A DNA stretch of 64,000 bases. It comes from Azospirillum sp. 412522 (GTDB taxonomy: Bacteria; Pseudomonadota; Alphaproteobacteria; Azospirillales; Azospirillaceae). Positions 9,449 to 17,796 of the stretch are shown piece by piece (the stretch's first letter is position 1; each line of letters starts with the position of its first letter). A program made the position numbers and the translations under genes. The DNA lies in the NCBI RefSeq assembly GCF_019805165.1, contig NZ_RWIJ01000019.1:1-64000 (forward strand), written 5' to 3'. The notes beneath the pieces were generated by a model. That model made no database searches and had not been told where the DNA came from. It saw only the letters and a program-made list of their open reading frames with translations.

Positions 9449-10567
9449 ATGAGCTGCGCCCTGCCCGCCTTCGCCGCCGCGAGCCAAACCGACCCGGCCC
9501 CGCCCTTCGCCGTGCTGATGGAGCTGACGCACCGCTGCCCGCTGCGCTGTCCCTATTGCTCCAACCCGGTGGCGCTCGACACCGCCAGCGCGGAATTGGA
9601 CACCGCCACCTGGAAGCGCGTTCTGGACGAGGCGGCCGACGTCGGTGCCCTGCAAGTCCATTTCTCCGGCGGCGAACCCTGCGTCCGCAAGGATCTGGAG
9701 GATCTGGTCGCCCACGCGACGGAGATCGGGCTTTACAGCAACCTCATCACCTCGGCCGTGCTTCTCGACCAGCCCCGGTTGGAACGGCTGCAGCGGGCCG
9801 GGCTTCAGCATGTGCAGATCAGCCTTCAGGATGCCGAAGCCGGCGGGGCTGACCGGGTCGGCGGCTTCAAGGGCGGTCATGCGAAGAAGCTGGAGGTGGC
9901 GCGGGCGGTGGTGGCGCAGGGGCTGGCCCTGACCATCAACGCGGTGCTGCATCGCCACAACATCGACCGGGTGAACGACGTCATCGATCTGGCGATGGAT
10001 CTCGGCGCGGGGCGGATCGAGATCGCCAACGTGCAGTATTACGGCTGGGCGCTCGCCAACCGCGCGGCGCTGATGCCGTCGCGCGAGCAGTTGCTGGCGA
10101 TGGACGCCGCGGTGCGTGCCCGGTTGCCCGAGCTGGCCGGGCGGATCGTCGTGGACTATGTCGTGCCCGACTATTATGCCCGCCGGCCGAAGAGCTGCAT
10201 GGGCGGCTGGGCACGGCGCTTCATGAACGTCACCCCGCGCGGCCGTGTCCTGCCCTGCCATGCGGCGGAGACCATCCCGGGGCTGGCGTTCGAGACGGTG
10301 CACGACCGCAGCCTGTCCGACATCTGGCGCGACGGCCCGGCCTTCACCCGCTACCGCGGCACCGACTGGATGCCGGATCCCTGCCGCTCCTGCGACCATA
10401 AGGAGGAGGATTGGGGCGGCTGCCGCTGTCAGGCGCTGGCGCTGGCGGGCAGTGCCGATGCGACCGACCCGGTGTGCGAGCTCTCGCCCGCCCATGCGGA
10501 CGTCGCCATGCTGCGCGACCGCGACGCCGCGGCGCTGGGGACGGAGTGGACGTATCGGGGGCTTTGA
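9449..10567 (+). CDS. pqqE: PqqA peptide cyclase PqqE (radical SAM)
   Basis: A radical SAM enzyme that forms the C-C bond between Glu and Tyr of PqqA. The 372-residue product has the CPLRCPYC [4Fe-4S] motif (CX3CX2C), a GGEP SAM-binding motif in HFSGGEPCVRKD, and a SPASM-type C-terminal cysteine set (CMGGW, LPCHAAE, CRSCDHKEEDWGGCRC) for auxiliary clusters. The ATG at 9449 has an excellent AGGAGG eight bases upstream. An upstream GTG at 9410 is less likely. It ends the pqqABCDE operon. Confidence 0.97.
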   Translation: MSCALPAFAAASQTDPAPPFAVLMELTHRCPLRCPYCSNPVALDTASAELDTATWKRVLDEAADVGALQVHFSGGEPCVRKDLEDLVAHATEIGLYSNLITSAVLLDQPRLERLQRAGLQHVQISLQDAEAGGADRVGGFKGGHAKKLEVARAVVAQGLALTINAVLHRHNIDRVNDVIDLAMDLGAGRIEIANVQYYGWALANRAALMPSREQLLAMDAAVRARLPELAGRIVVDYVVPDYYARRPKSCMGGWARRFMNVTPRGRVLPCHAAETIPGLAFETVHDRSLSDIWRDGPAFTRYRGTDWMPDPCRSCDHKEEDWGGCRCQALALAGSADATDPVCELSPAHADVAMLRDRDAAALGTEWTYRGL

Positions 10568-10606
10568 GGAGGCGAGTTCGATCGCCCCCTCCCCACCTCT
10601 CTCCCA

Positions 10607-10783
10607 TCACTTGTCGTGCCCCGACCCACCCTTCTTGCCTCCGCCGTCCTGTTTGTTGACGGTGGCCCAGGCACGCTTTTCCGCTTCGTCATGGGAAACG
10701 CCGCGCTTCTCGTAGCCCTCCTCGATATGCTCGGCCTTGCGCTTCTGCTTGTCGGTGTATTTGTCCTTGTCGCCCTGGGACAT
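10607..10783 (-). CDS. Small hydrophilic stress-type protein (annotated elsewhere as plasmid-stabilisation-like)
   Basis: A 58-residue charged protein beginning MSQGDKDKYTDKQKRKAEHI and ending in a Gly/Lys-rich tail. I recognise the YTDKQKRKAEHIEEGYEKRG type from many proteobacteria, where it is often labelled plasmid stabilisation protein without evidence. GGAGGA lies six bases before the ATG. It converges on pqqE with a 39-base gap. A GGAAC-N16-TGTT promoter 29 bases upstream suggests control by the general stress sigma factor EcfG. Function is unknown. Confidence 0.75.
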   Translation of the reverse strand: MSQGDKDKYTDKQKRKAEHIEEGYEKRGVSHDEAEKRAWATVNKQDGGGKKGGSGHDK

Positions 10784-10811
10784 CGCGTCCTCCTATCGCC
10801 GTTTCCCGATC

Positions 10812-10836
10812 AACAGCATCGGAAATGGGAAGTTCC
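10812..10836 (-). promoter_or_regulatory. Candidate EcfG-type promoter
   Basis: On the minus strand GGAAC (10836-10832), a 16-base spacer and TGTT (10815-10812) match the alphaproteobacterial general stress consensus GGAAC-N16/17-CGTT at eight of nine positions. The ATG of the small stress-type gene is 29 bases downstream, a natural leader length. One or two such matches are expected by chance in the window, so position is the main support. Confidence 0.45.
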
Positions 10837-10918
10837 TCACGGGAATAGGCTGAAACTCATATCCGGGACAGGACAGACGGAAAGCGCGGCTTGCCGTAAG
10901 CGGAACCGTCACCCATCC

Positions 10919-10944
10919 TCTCCCCCAATGCTTCAAGGGGGAGG
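10919..10944 (+). promoter_or_regulatory. Hairpin covering the ribosome binding site of the osmoprotectant-binding gene
   Basis: CTCCCCC-type bases (10920-10926) pair with GGGGGAG (10037-style arm at 10937-10943) around a 10-base loop. The right arm is the GGGGGAGG Shine-Dalgarno for the GTG at 10952. Pairing would hide the RBS. This may be a regulatory hairpin, or just a member of the CTCCCCC/GGGGGAG repeats common in high-GC genomes. Confidence 0.4.
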
Positions 10945-10951
10945 TTCAGGG

Positions 10952-11884
10952 GTGTTCACGATCTTCAACAAGGGCCGCGCCATGATGGGTGCGGCAGCGC
11001 TTGCGGCAAGCCTGCTCGCCGGCGCGGCACAGGCGGCGGACGCGGTCCGCGTCGGCTCCAAGCTGGATGCCGAAAGCGGATTGCTCGGCACCATGATTCT
11101 CCAGGTGCTGCAGGCGGGCGGCATCCCGACGGAGAACAAGATCCAGCTGGGTCCGACCAAGATCGTGCGCGGCGCGCTGCTGTCCGGCGAGATCGACATC
11201 TATCCCGAATATACCGGCAACGGCGCCTTCTTCTTCAACGTCGACAGCGACCCGGTCTGGAAGAATGCCGGCGGGGGCTATGACAAGGTCCGGCAGCTCG
11301 ACCAGGAGAAGAACAACATCGTCTGGCTGAAGCCGGCCCCCGCCAACAACACCTGGGCGCTGGCCGTCCGCCGCGACGTGGCCGACGCCAACAAGCTGAA
11401 GACGATGGAGGATTTCGCCAAATGGGTCTCCGGCGGCGGCAAGGCGAAGGTCGCGGCCTCCGCCGAGTTCGTGGAAAGCCCGGCCGCCCTGCCCTCCTTC
11501 CAGCAGACCTATGGATTCGCGCTGAAACCCGACCAGATGCTGATCCTGGCAGGCGGCGACACCGCCGCCACCATCCGCGCGGCGGCGGAGCAGACCTCCG
11601 GCGTCAACACCGCCATGGTCTACGGCACCGACGGCGCCATCGCCGCGCTGGACCTCGTCGTGCTGGCCGACACCAAGGGCGCGCAGATGGTCTATGAGCC
11701 GGCGCCGACCGTCCGCGCATCGGTGCTGACCGCCAATCCGAAGATCGCCGACCTGCTGAACCCGGTCTTCGCCAGCCTGGACGCCGACACGCTGCGCGGG
11801 CTGAACGCCAGGATCTCGGTGGACGGGCAGGACCAGAAGCAGGTCGCGACCGACTGGCTGAAGTCCAAGGGCTTTCTGAAGTAA
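10952..11884 (+). CDS. Osmoprotectant (glycine betaine/choline-type) ABC transporter substrate-binding protein
   Basis: A 310-residue periplasmic binding protein of the OsmF/YehZ/OpuC type. The Sec signal ends LLAGAAQAADA. The mature domain starts VRVGSKLDAESGLLGTMI, and the family segment IDIYPEYTGNG is clear. I selected the GTG at 10952 for its GGGGGAGG eight bases upstream; an in-frame ATG at 10928 lies within the hairpin loop and one at 10982 is further in. It heads a four-gene operon of binding protein, permease, ATPase and permease. The ligand is not proven by sequence; quaternary amines are usual. Confidence 0.88.
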   Translation: MFTIFNKGRAMMGAAALAASLLAGAAQAADAVRVGSKLDAESGLLGTMILQVLQAGGIPTENKIQLGPTKIVRGALLSGEIDIYPEYTGNGAFFFNVDSDPVWKNAGGGYDKVRQLDQEKNNIVWLKPAPANNTWALAVRRDVADANKLKTMEDFAKWVSGGGKAKVAASAEFVESPAALPSFQQTYGFALKPDQMLILAGGDTAATIRAAAEQTSGVNTAMVYGTDGAIAALDLVVLADTKGAQMVYEPAPTVRASVLTANPKIADLLNPVFASLDADTLRGLNARISVDGQDQKQVATDWLKSKGFLK

Positions 11885-11893
11885 GCTGGCGAC

Positions 11894-13078
11894 GTGACCG
11901 ATCGCCTGCCCCTGCACAACCGCGTCGCCCTGCTGATGGCGCTCGCCGTGGCCGTTGCTGCCCTCGCGCTGCCGTTCCTCGGCTTCGCGCCCAACCGGCT
12001 GCTGTCCGGACGGCCGGTTCCCCTGTGGCCGGCGCTGCAGGGGCTGGACGGGGTGGCGGTCCTGCTTCCGGGGCTGGTCCTGCTGACGGCGCCGTTCCTG
12101 CGCCCGACACGCGCCGGCCTCGGCCTGACCATCGCGGCGGGCGGGCTCTTCACCACCGGGCTGGTCTGGCTGGCCGGCGCCCAGGCGGCGTCGCTGGCGC
12201 AGGGGGCGTCCGCCGCGGCGCGGACCTCCTTCGCCTCCGGCTTCTGGGTGATGGCGGCGGCAGGGCTGCTGACGGCGATCGACGCGGCCCGGCGGCTGGG
12301 ACTGGGTGCCGTCGGCCGGCTGGCGGTCGGCGGAGCGGTCGCCGGGCTGGTGGCTCTGCAACTGGCCTCCGGTCATCTCGACGCGCTGTCGATCCTCAAG
12401 GAATATGCCAACCGGCGCGAGGTTTTCGCCGACGCCGTGCTGCGCCACGCCACGCTGGTGGTGGCGGCACTGATACCGACGCTGCTGGTCGGAATTCCGC
12501 TCGGCGTCGCCGCCCACCGCGTGCAGGCCGTCGGGCGCGCGGTGTTCCCGGTGCTGAACGTCGTGCAGACGGTGCCGTCCATCGCCCTGTTCGGGTTGCT
12601 GATGGCACCGCTGGCAGCGCTGGGCGCCCTGCTGCCGGGATCGGGGATCAGCGGGGTCGGGCCGTTGCCGGCGGTGATCGCGCTGACGCTCTACTCGCTG
12701 CTGCCCATCGTCCGCAACACCGCGGTCGGGCTGGACGGCGTGCCGTCCCCGGTGCGGGAGGCGGCAAGGGGCATGGGGCTGACGCCGCGCCAGGTCTTCC
12801 TGCGCGTCGATCTGCCGCTGGCCCTGCCGGTCTTCCTGTCGGGGCTGCGCATCACCGTGGTCCAGGCGGTCGGTCTGGCAGCGGTGGCGGCGCTGATCGG
12901 CGCCGGCGGGCTCGGCGCCATCATGTTCCAGGGGCTTTTCGCCAACGCCCTGGACCTTGTGCTGCTGGGGGCCGTTCCCGTCATCCTGCTGGCGGTGGCA
13001 GCCGACGCCCTGCTGTCCATCGGCATCGCCGCCGCCACCCACCGCATCGGCGTTCTGCCGGGAAGGAGTGCGCCATGA
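11894..13078 (+). CDS. Osmoprotectant ABC transporter permease (YehY-like)
   Basis: A 394-residue inner-membrane permease. About five hydrophobic helices form an N-terminal extension (~10-175). The BPD_transp_1 permease domain follows (~190-385), with the EAARGMGLTPRQVFLRVDLP coupling loop that contacts the ATPase. The long N-terminal extension matches YehY of the YehZYXW system. The start is GTG at 11894, nine bases after the binding-protein stop. The stop overlaps the ATPase start (ATGA). Confidence 0.88.
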   Translation: MTDRLPLHNRVALLMALAVAVAALALPFLGFAPNRLLSGRPVPLWPALQGLDGVAVLLPGLVLLTAPFLRPTRAGLGLTIAAGGLFTTGLVWLAGAQAASLAQGASAAARTSFASGFWVMAAAGLLTAIDAARRLGLGAVGRLAVGGAVAGLVALQLASGHLDALSILKEYANRREVFADAVLRHATLVVAALIPTLLVGIPLGVAAHRVQAVGRAVFPVLNVVQTVPSIALFGLLMAPLAALGALLPGSGISGVGPLPAVIALTLYSLLPIVRNTAVGLDGVPSPVREAARGMGLTPRQVFLRVDLPLALPVFLSGLRITVVQAVGLAAVAALIGAGGLGAIMFQGLFANALDLVLLGAVPVILLAVAADALLSIGIAAATHRIGVLPGRSAP

Positions 13079-14049
13079 TCGAATTCGAGCGCGTGACCAA
13101 GCGCTTCGGCTCCTGGACGGCGGTGGATTCCGTGTCCTTCACCGTGGCGGAGGGGGAGTTCCGCGTGTTGATCGGCCCGTCCGGCTCCGGCAAATCGACA
13201 GTGCTGCGGATGATCAACCGCCTGATCCCCGCCGACGAGGGCGCCATCCGCATCGACGGCGAGGACATCGCGTCGCTGAAGCCGGAGGAGCTTCGCCGCC
13301 GCATGGGATACGTCATCCAGTCGGTCGGGCTGTTCCCGCACTGGACGGTGGAGCGCAACATCGCCACCGTCCCCGGCCTGCTCGGCTGGCCCAAGGCGCG
13401 CATCCGCGACCGGGTGACGGAACTGCTGGAACTGCTGAACCTCGATCCCCGCCGGTACCGCGGCGCCTACCCGCACCAGCTGTCCGGCGGCCAGCAGCAG
13501 CGCGTCGGCGTCGCCCGCGCCCTGGCGGCGGAACCACGCGTCCTGCTGATGGACGAGCCGTTCAGCGCGCTCGACCCGATCACCCGCGCCAGCCTGCAGA
13601 CGGAGTTGTCGGCCATTCACCGCCGCACCGGCACCACCATCGTCTTCGTCACCCACGACATGGATGAGGCGTTGCGGCTGGGCGACAGCATCGCGGTGAT
13701 GGACCATGGCCGGTTGGTGCAGTGCGCCACGCCGCTGGAAATCCTGACCCACCCGGCCAGCCCGCTGGTCCGCGACCTCGTCGGGCGCGAGGAATGGGGG
13801 CTGAAGCGGTTGGCGGTGGAGACGGTCGGCGACCGCGCCCGCCGGCAGGAAAGCGTGACCGGCGAACCGCTGGCCGCCGAGACCCCGCTGCACCGCGCCC
13901 TGTCGGAAATGGTCGCCCGCGGCACCGAACGGTTGCCGGTGGTGGATGGTGACGGCCGGCCCGCCGGCGTCCTGCACCTGTCCGACCTCGTCCGCCCGGC
14001 CTCCGGAGGCGCTGCCTCCAGCGGCCCTGCCGCCAGCGGAACGGCATGA
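13075..14049 (+). CDS. Osmoprotectant ABC transporter ATP-binding protein (YehX/OpuCA-like)
   Basis: A 324-residue ATPase with Walker A GPSGSGKST, signature LSGGQQQRVGVARAL, Walker B LLMDEPFSALD and the H-loop in FVTHDMDEAL. A C-terminal CBS-like segment (~275-315, GTERLPVVDGDGRPAGVLHL) is typical of betaine/choline ATPases and may sense ionic strength. The ATG at 13075 overlaps the upstream permease stop; the next permease overlaps its stop by four bases. Confidence 0.93.
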   Translation: MIEFERVTKRFGSWTAVDSVSFTVAEGEFRVLIGPSGSGKSTVLRMINRLIPADEGAIRIDGEDIASLKPEELRRRMGYVIQSVGLFPHWTVERNIATVPGLLGWPKARIRDRVTELLELLNLDPRRYRGAYPHQLSGGQQQRVGVARALAAEPRVLLMDEPFSALDPITRASLQTELSAIHRRTGTTIVFVTHDMDEALRLGDSIAVMDHGRLVQCATPLEILTHPASPLVRDLVGREEWGLKRLAVETVGDRARRQESVTGEPLAAETPLHRALSEMVARGTERLPVVDGDGRPAGVLHLSDLVRPASGGAASSGPAASGTA

Positions 14050-14804
14050 CCGGCGCCGGCATGGCTCCGCGGGAGTTGCTGACCGACCGGCTGATGCTGG
14101 GGCTGGTGGCGCTGGTGGCGCTGGTGCTGGGCATGCCGTCGCTGAAGCCGCTGTTCGCCACGCTCTTCCCCCGCCTCGACCGCCCGCTCTACGAGGCGGA
14201 GAGCTTCGTCAGCCTGACGCTGGACCATATGGCGCTGGTCGGCCTTTCCAGCCTTGCCGCGATCCTGCTGGGCGGCGGGGCCGGCATCGCCGTCACGCGC
14301 CCCTGGGGCCGGGAGTTCCGCGGCCTGCTGGAGACCGTCGCCACCATGGGCCAGACCTTCCCGCCGGTGGCGGTGCTGGCCCTGGCCGTCCCGGTCATGG
14401 GGTTCGGCGCGGAACCGGCGCTGATCGCGCTGACGCTCTACGCCCTGCTGCCGGTGGTGGAGAACACCGTCGCCGGGTTGGACGGCGTTCCGGCCGCGGT
14501 GCTGGATTCCGCGCGCGGGCTGGGCATGGGACCGGCGGCGGTGCTGTTCCGGGTCGAGCTGCCGCTGGCGGCCCCGGTGATCCTGGCCGGCATACGCACC
14601 GCCGTCATCATCAATGTCGGCACCGCCGCCATCGCTTCCACCGTCGGCGCAAAGACCCTTGGGCTGCCCATCATCGTCGGGCTGAACGGGTCCAACCAGG
14701 CCTACGTCATCCAAGGCGCCCTGATCGTCGCCGCTCTCGCCGTGGTGATCGATGCCGGGTTCGACCGGCTGGCCGGATGGCTGACCCGCTGGTCGCAGCG
14801 CTGA
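14046..14804 (+). CDS. Osmoprotectant ABC transporter permease (YehW-like)
   Basis: A 252-residue permease with about six transmembrane segments and the coupling loop DSARGLGMGPAAVLFRVELP. It completes the importer in the YehZ-Y-X-W order. The start overlaps the ATPase stop by four bases. This short permease and the longer YehY-like one probably form the heterodimeric channel. Confidence 0.9.
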   Translation: MTGAGMAPRELLTDRLMLGLVALVALVLGMPSLKPLFATLFPRLDRPLYEAESFVSLTLDHMALVGLSSLAAILLGGGAGIAVTRPWGREFRGLLETVATMGQTFPPVAVLALAVPVMGFGAEPALIALTLYALLPVVENTVAGLDGVPAAVLDSARGLGMGPAAVLFRVELPLAAPVILAGIRTAVIINVGTAAIASTVGAKTLGLPIIVGLNGSNQAYVIQGALIVAALAVVIDAGFDRLAGWLTRWSQR

Positions 14805-14830
14805 CAGCCTGCCGGCACCCGGACCATGTT

Positions 14831-14851
14831 TGCGAATGACTTGCATTCGCA
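14831..14851. promoter_or_regulatory. Fur-box-like palindrome
   Basis: TGCGAATG-N5-CATTCGCA is a perfect 8-bp inverted repeat 47 bases before the next gene. The overlapping GAATGAC/TGCATTC half-sites recall the repeated GAAT/ATTC triads of Fur boxes in high-GC bacteria. The same symmetry could also form an RNA hairpin after the osmoprotectant operon. The palindrome is certain; Fur binding is a guess. Confidence 0.4.
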
Positions 14852-14897
14852 CCGCGAACGCCTTACCCTCCGCTCATCCCCTCACGCGGAGTCCGTC

Positions 14898-15437
14898 ATG
14901 TCCAGCATGCAATCCCACCGCCGCTCCCTGTCCGGCCGCGAACGCTTCCAGGACCTGCGCGGCGCCGAGGCGCTGGTCGTCTCCGTGCTGCGACTGTGGG
15001 CCGAGCCGCTGCGCGAACCGGACCGCCGGCATCCGCACTGGCAGGACGGCATGACCGAGGCCGGGCTGTCGAACGATGCGGCGGTGGCGTTCGACACGCT
15101 GATGCGCATCGTGCTGGCGGCCACCACCCGCCCGCTCGACCTGCACCGCCCGCCCTGTCCGGCCCTGGGCACCGACGAGGCGCTGCTGCTCGACATGCTG
15201 CGGCTGGCGCAGCAGGGTCAACATGGCGAGGCCGGCTTGCTGATGAACGACTGGCTGCCGCTGACGGGCGTGCGCATGGCGATGGCGCCGCTCTGTGTCC
15301 TGGCCTCCGCCCTCGCACGCGCCGGTCTGGCTCTGCCGGACCCGGCGGCGGAGTCGCGCCTGCCGGGCCGGCCGGCCGGCGTCCATATGGACCGGCCGCG
15401 CCCGACCGCCGACCGCGGCGCCACCCTTCTGCACTGA
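14898..15437 (+). CDS. Hypothetical protein, 179 residues
   Basis: I do not recognise this family. The product appears cytoplasmic and helical, with no signal peptide or membrane segment. It is rich in Arg, Leu and Ala, with the segments FQDLRGAEALVVSVLRLWAE and DEALLLDMLRLAQQGQHGEA. The ATG at 14898 follows CGGAG; the frame extends upstream to 14826 but would run through the palindrome. The third positions are G/C-rich as in real genes here. The Fur-box-like palindrome upstream hints at an iron or metal link, which is only inference. It converges on pqiC. Confidence 0.7.
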   Translation: MSSMQSHRRSLSGRERFQDLRGAEALVVSVLRLWAEPLREPDRRHPHWQDGMTEAGLSNDAAVAFDTLMRIVLAATTRPLDLHRPPCPALGTDEALLLDMLRLAQQGQHGEAGLLMNDWLPLTGVRMAMAPLCVLASALARAGLALPDPAAESRLPGRPAGVHMDRPRPTADRGATLLH

Positions 15438-15449
15438 CGGCAGCCGTCA
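15435..15449. terminator. Short palindrome between convergent genes
   Basis: TGACGGC-A-GCCGTCA is a perfect palindrome that spans the stop of the hypothetical gene and ends three bases before the pqiC stop. It could act as a bidirectional terminator for the convergent pair, though the stem is short and no T-run follows. Confidence 0.35.
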
Positions 15450-15451
15450 CC

Positions 15452-16048
15452 CTAGCGCCGCATCCCGGCGGCGATGCGGTCGGCCAGCACGCCGACCGCC
15501 TGACTCATCGTGCGAACCTGTGCATCGGGGCCGGCACCGGCAGCCGGCACCTCCACCGTCTCGCGCGTCGGACCGCTCTTGCGCCCGCCGGAGCCACCGG
15601 CGGGCGACAGGGTCCATTGCGCGTCGAGAACGACGCGACCGGTGGCGTCGGCATCGAAGCGCAGCACGGTGACGGCCAGAACCGCCGTCCCCTCCCCGGC
15701 ACTCCCGGCCACCGGCAGGATTGTCGCGCCCGGCAGACGCGCCGCGAGGTCGCCGGCCAGGGTGGAGCGTAGCCCGTCCGCCAGCGGCTCGGCCCAGCGG
15801 TCGAACTCCAGCGTCTCCACCCGGTTGCCGTCGATGCGGCGGACGATCTGTGGCCGGTCGATCAGCATCGGCAGGTCGAGCGAGCCCAAAGCCAGGGTCC
15901 GGGGCGCGGCCCCTGCCGGCTGTGCAGCCCCGGCGGGCGGAACAACCGCAAGCGTGTAGAGCCGGCTGTCCGGCGTCGACTGACAGGCCGCCAACACGAG
16001 AAGCGGCATCGCCAGCGCGGCAGTCCGCAGTCCGCGCACCCATTTCAT
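15452..16048 (-). CDS. pqiC: PqiC-family outer-membrane lipoprotein
   Basis: A 198-residue lipoprotein with signal peptide and lipobox LVLAAC. It belongs to the ABC-type transport auxiliary/PqiC family (SRLYTLAVVPP start of the mature domain, LALGSLDLPMLIDRPQIV). PqiC anchors the PqiB MCE tunnel at the outer membrane. The ATG at 16048 is preferred because GGGGAGG lies seven bases upstream and it starts the signal peptide; the ATG at 16069 overlaps the pqiB stop (ATGA) and is the alternative. It is the last gene of pqiABC. Confidence 0.88.
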   Translation of the reverse strand: MKWVRGLRTAALAMPLLVLAACQSTPDSRLYTLAVVPPAGAAQPAGAAPRTLALGSLDLPMLIDRPQIVRRIDGNRVETLEFDRWAEPLADGLRSTLAGDLAARLPGATILPVAGSAGEGTAVLAVTVLRFDADATGRVVLDAQWTLSPAGGSGGRKSGPTRETVEVPAAGAGPDAQVRTMSQAVGVLADRIAAGMRR

Positions 16049-16065
16049 CCCCAGTCCTCCCCGTT

Positions 16066-17796
16066 TCATTCCCTCTTGCCCCGAAGCAATGCCTCCGGGT
16101 GGCGTTCCAGATAATCGGCCAGCACGCGGAACGACCGTGCGGCGTCGTTCAGCTGCCGCATCACGCCGGGCAGGTCGGCCTGCCCGCCCCCGCCGCCCAG
16201 CAGCCCGCTGGCGCTGTTCAGCGTGCCCTCCGCCGCGGCCGCCACGCCGCGCAGGCTCTTCACCAGCTGCGGCAGTTGCCGGTCGGCATTGCGCATCAGC
16301 GCATCGGCGCTGCCCAGCGCCTTGGCGAGCGCCGCCAGCGACCGCGCGAGATCGGGGGAGCCTGCAAGCCCGCTGACCGACTGCAAGGTCCCGCGCACGT
16401 CGGCGATCAACGCGTCGAGCGGCAGCGCCGCGACCTTGTCCATCACCACGCCGGCGGACCGGGTGAGGGAATCGAGGTCGCTGGAGTCGACGGTCGGCAG
16501 CTCCGACCGCTCGGTTCCCGGCGCGGTCGGCGGCGAACCGGGTTCGAAGTCGAAGGACACCAGCTTCTGCCCGGTCAGCAGGTTGCCCGACGCCAGCCGG
16601 CCCCGCAGCCCCTTGGCCACCTGGGTGGCGATCAGCTTGCGCACCGCCGCCTCGTCCATCGGCCTGCCGTCGATCACGGCATAGGTCCGCGCGACCAGGT
16701 CGGGTTCGACGTCGATGTCGACGGGAATGTGCAGCTCCTGCCTGGACTCGTCGAACTCCAGCCGCACCGCGGCGACATGGCCGACGGTCAGGCCGCGCAT
16801 CAGAACCGGCGCGCCGGCCTGCAGCCCCTGCACCGAACCGGGGAACTCCAGCCGGTACCGCACGCGCAGCCGGTCGCGCGCCGCGGCTGCGGTCGCCTGG
16901 TCCTCGTAGAGCGTGAAGCTGGCCCAGTCCAGCGCCTGCGGTCCGGCCTCGGGATCGGGCGGGGTTTCCAGCACGACGCCGCCCAGCGCCAGCGTCTTCA
17001 GCGATTCGGTCTGGAACTTGATGCCGTCGGCACCGGCGGTGAACTGGATGCCCGACGACCGCCAGAACCGGCTTCCCTCATGCACCAGCCCCTCATAGGG
17101 CGCGCGGATGAAGATCGACACCCTGACCGTCCGGTCCTGCGGCGACAGGTTGTAGCCCATCACCTCGCCCACCTGCACCCCACGGAAATAGACGGGAGAG
17201 CCCTGGGCCAGCGACCCAAGCTGTTCGGCTTTCAGGTTGAAACTGCGGCCCGGCACGTCGGCGCGAACCGCCGGCGGTTCGTCCAGCGCGTCGAACTCCC
17301 GCCGGTCGTCGCCGCCACCGGGTTCCATCTCGACATAGGTGCCGGACACCACCGTGCTGAGTCCCGATATCCCGCCCAGCCCGAGGCGCGGCGCCACCAC
17401 CCAGAAGCGGGTGCCGTCCTTGAGATGCCGGGCGGCGGTGCGGTCCATGCGGGCGGTGGCGATCACCTTCGACAGGTCATCGGACAGGCGGACCGATTCG
17501 ATCACGCCCAGATCGACGTTCTTGTGCTTGATGCGGGTCCGCCCGGCCTCCAGCCCGTCGCCGGACTGGAAGGTGATGACGATCTGCGGCCCGCGCTCAT
17601 CCAGCCAGCGCCAGCCGAGCCAGCCGGCGATCAGCGCCGCCACCAGCGGCAGCAGCCACAGCAGGGACAGCCTGCGTCGCGTCGACACCGCCACCTCCGG
17701 CGCCACCTCCGGCGCCACCTCCGGCGGATGCTCGGGCGGGGCCGGGAGCGGAGCCGGAGGGGAATCGGGCGGCGGCGACTGGCCGGCGTCAGTCAT
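16066..17796 (-). CDS. pqiB: Intermembrane lipid transport protein PqiB (MCE family)
   Basis: A 576-residue periplasmic protein anchored by one N-terminal membrane helix (~45-65). It has three MCE/MlaD domains that begin near ITFQSGDGLEAGRTRIKHKN, YFRGVQVGEVMG and MRGLTVGHVAAV. A long helical C-terminus (~440-560) would form the needle-like channel. PqiB carries lipids between membranes. The Pro-rich cytoplasmic leader holds three tandem PEVA repeats. It overlaps pqiA by eight bases and pqiC by four if the longer pqiC start is used. Confidence 0.93.
   Translation of the reverse strand: MTDAGQSPPPDSPPAPLPAPPEHPPEVAPEVAPEVAVSTRRRLSLLWLLPLVAALIAGWLGWRWLDERGPQIVITFQSGDGLEAGRTRIKHKNVDLGVIESVRLSDDLSKVIATARMDRTAARHLKDGTRFWVVAPRLGLGGISGLSTVVSGTYVEMEPGGGDDRREFDALDEPPAVRADVPGRSFNLKAEQLGSLAQGSPVYFRGVQVGEVMGYNLSPQDRTVRVSIFIRAPYEGLVHEGSRFWRSSGIQFTAGADGIKFQTESLKTLALGGVVLETPPDPEAGPQALDWASFTLYEDQATAAAARDRLRVRYRLEFPGSVQGLQAGAPVLMRGLTVGHVAAVRLEFDESRQELHIPVDIDVEPDLVARTYAVIDGRPMDEAAVRKLIATQVAKGLRGRLASGNLLTGQKLVSFDFEPGSPPTAPGTERSELPTVDSSDLDSLTRSAGVVMDKVAALPLDALIADVRGTLQSVSGLAGSPDLARSLAALAKALGSADALMRNADRQLPQLVKSLRGVAAAAEGTLNSASGLLGGGGGQADLPGVMRQLNDAARSFRVLADYLERHPEALLRGKRE
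17689..17724. repeat. Three tandem 12-bp repeats in pqiB
   Basis: The unit CGCCACCTCCGG occurs three times without interruption and encodes PEVAPEVAPEVA on the minus strand, in the N-terminal cytoplasmic tail of PqiB. Copy number may vary between strains without changing the frame. Confidence 0.9.

Noticed and set aside
10616..10951. N-terminal extension of the osmoprotectant-binding protein frame
   Set aside because: The signal peptide and RBS place the start at 10952; the extension overlaps the small minus-strand gene.
13722..13952. Possible small genes of Arg/Pro/Ala-rich type within ABC transporter genes
   Set aside because: These are out-of-frame readings of GC-rich coding DNA, without RBS or recognisable domains.
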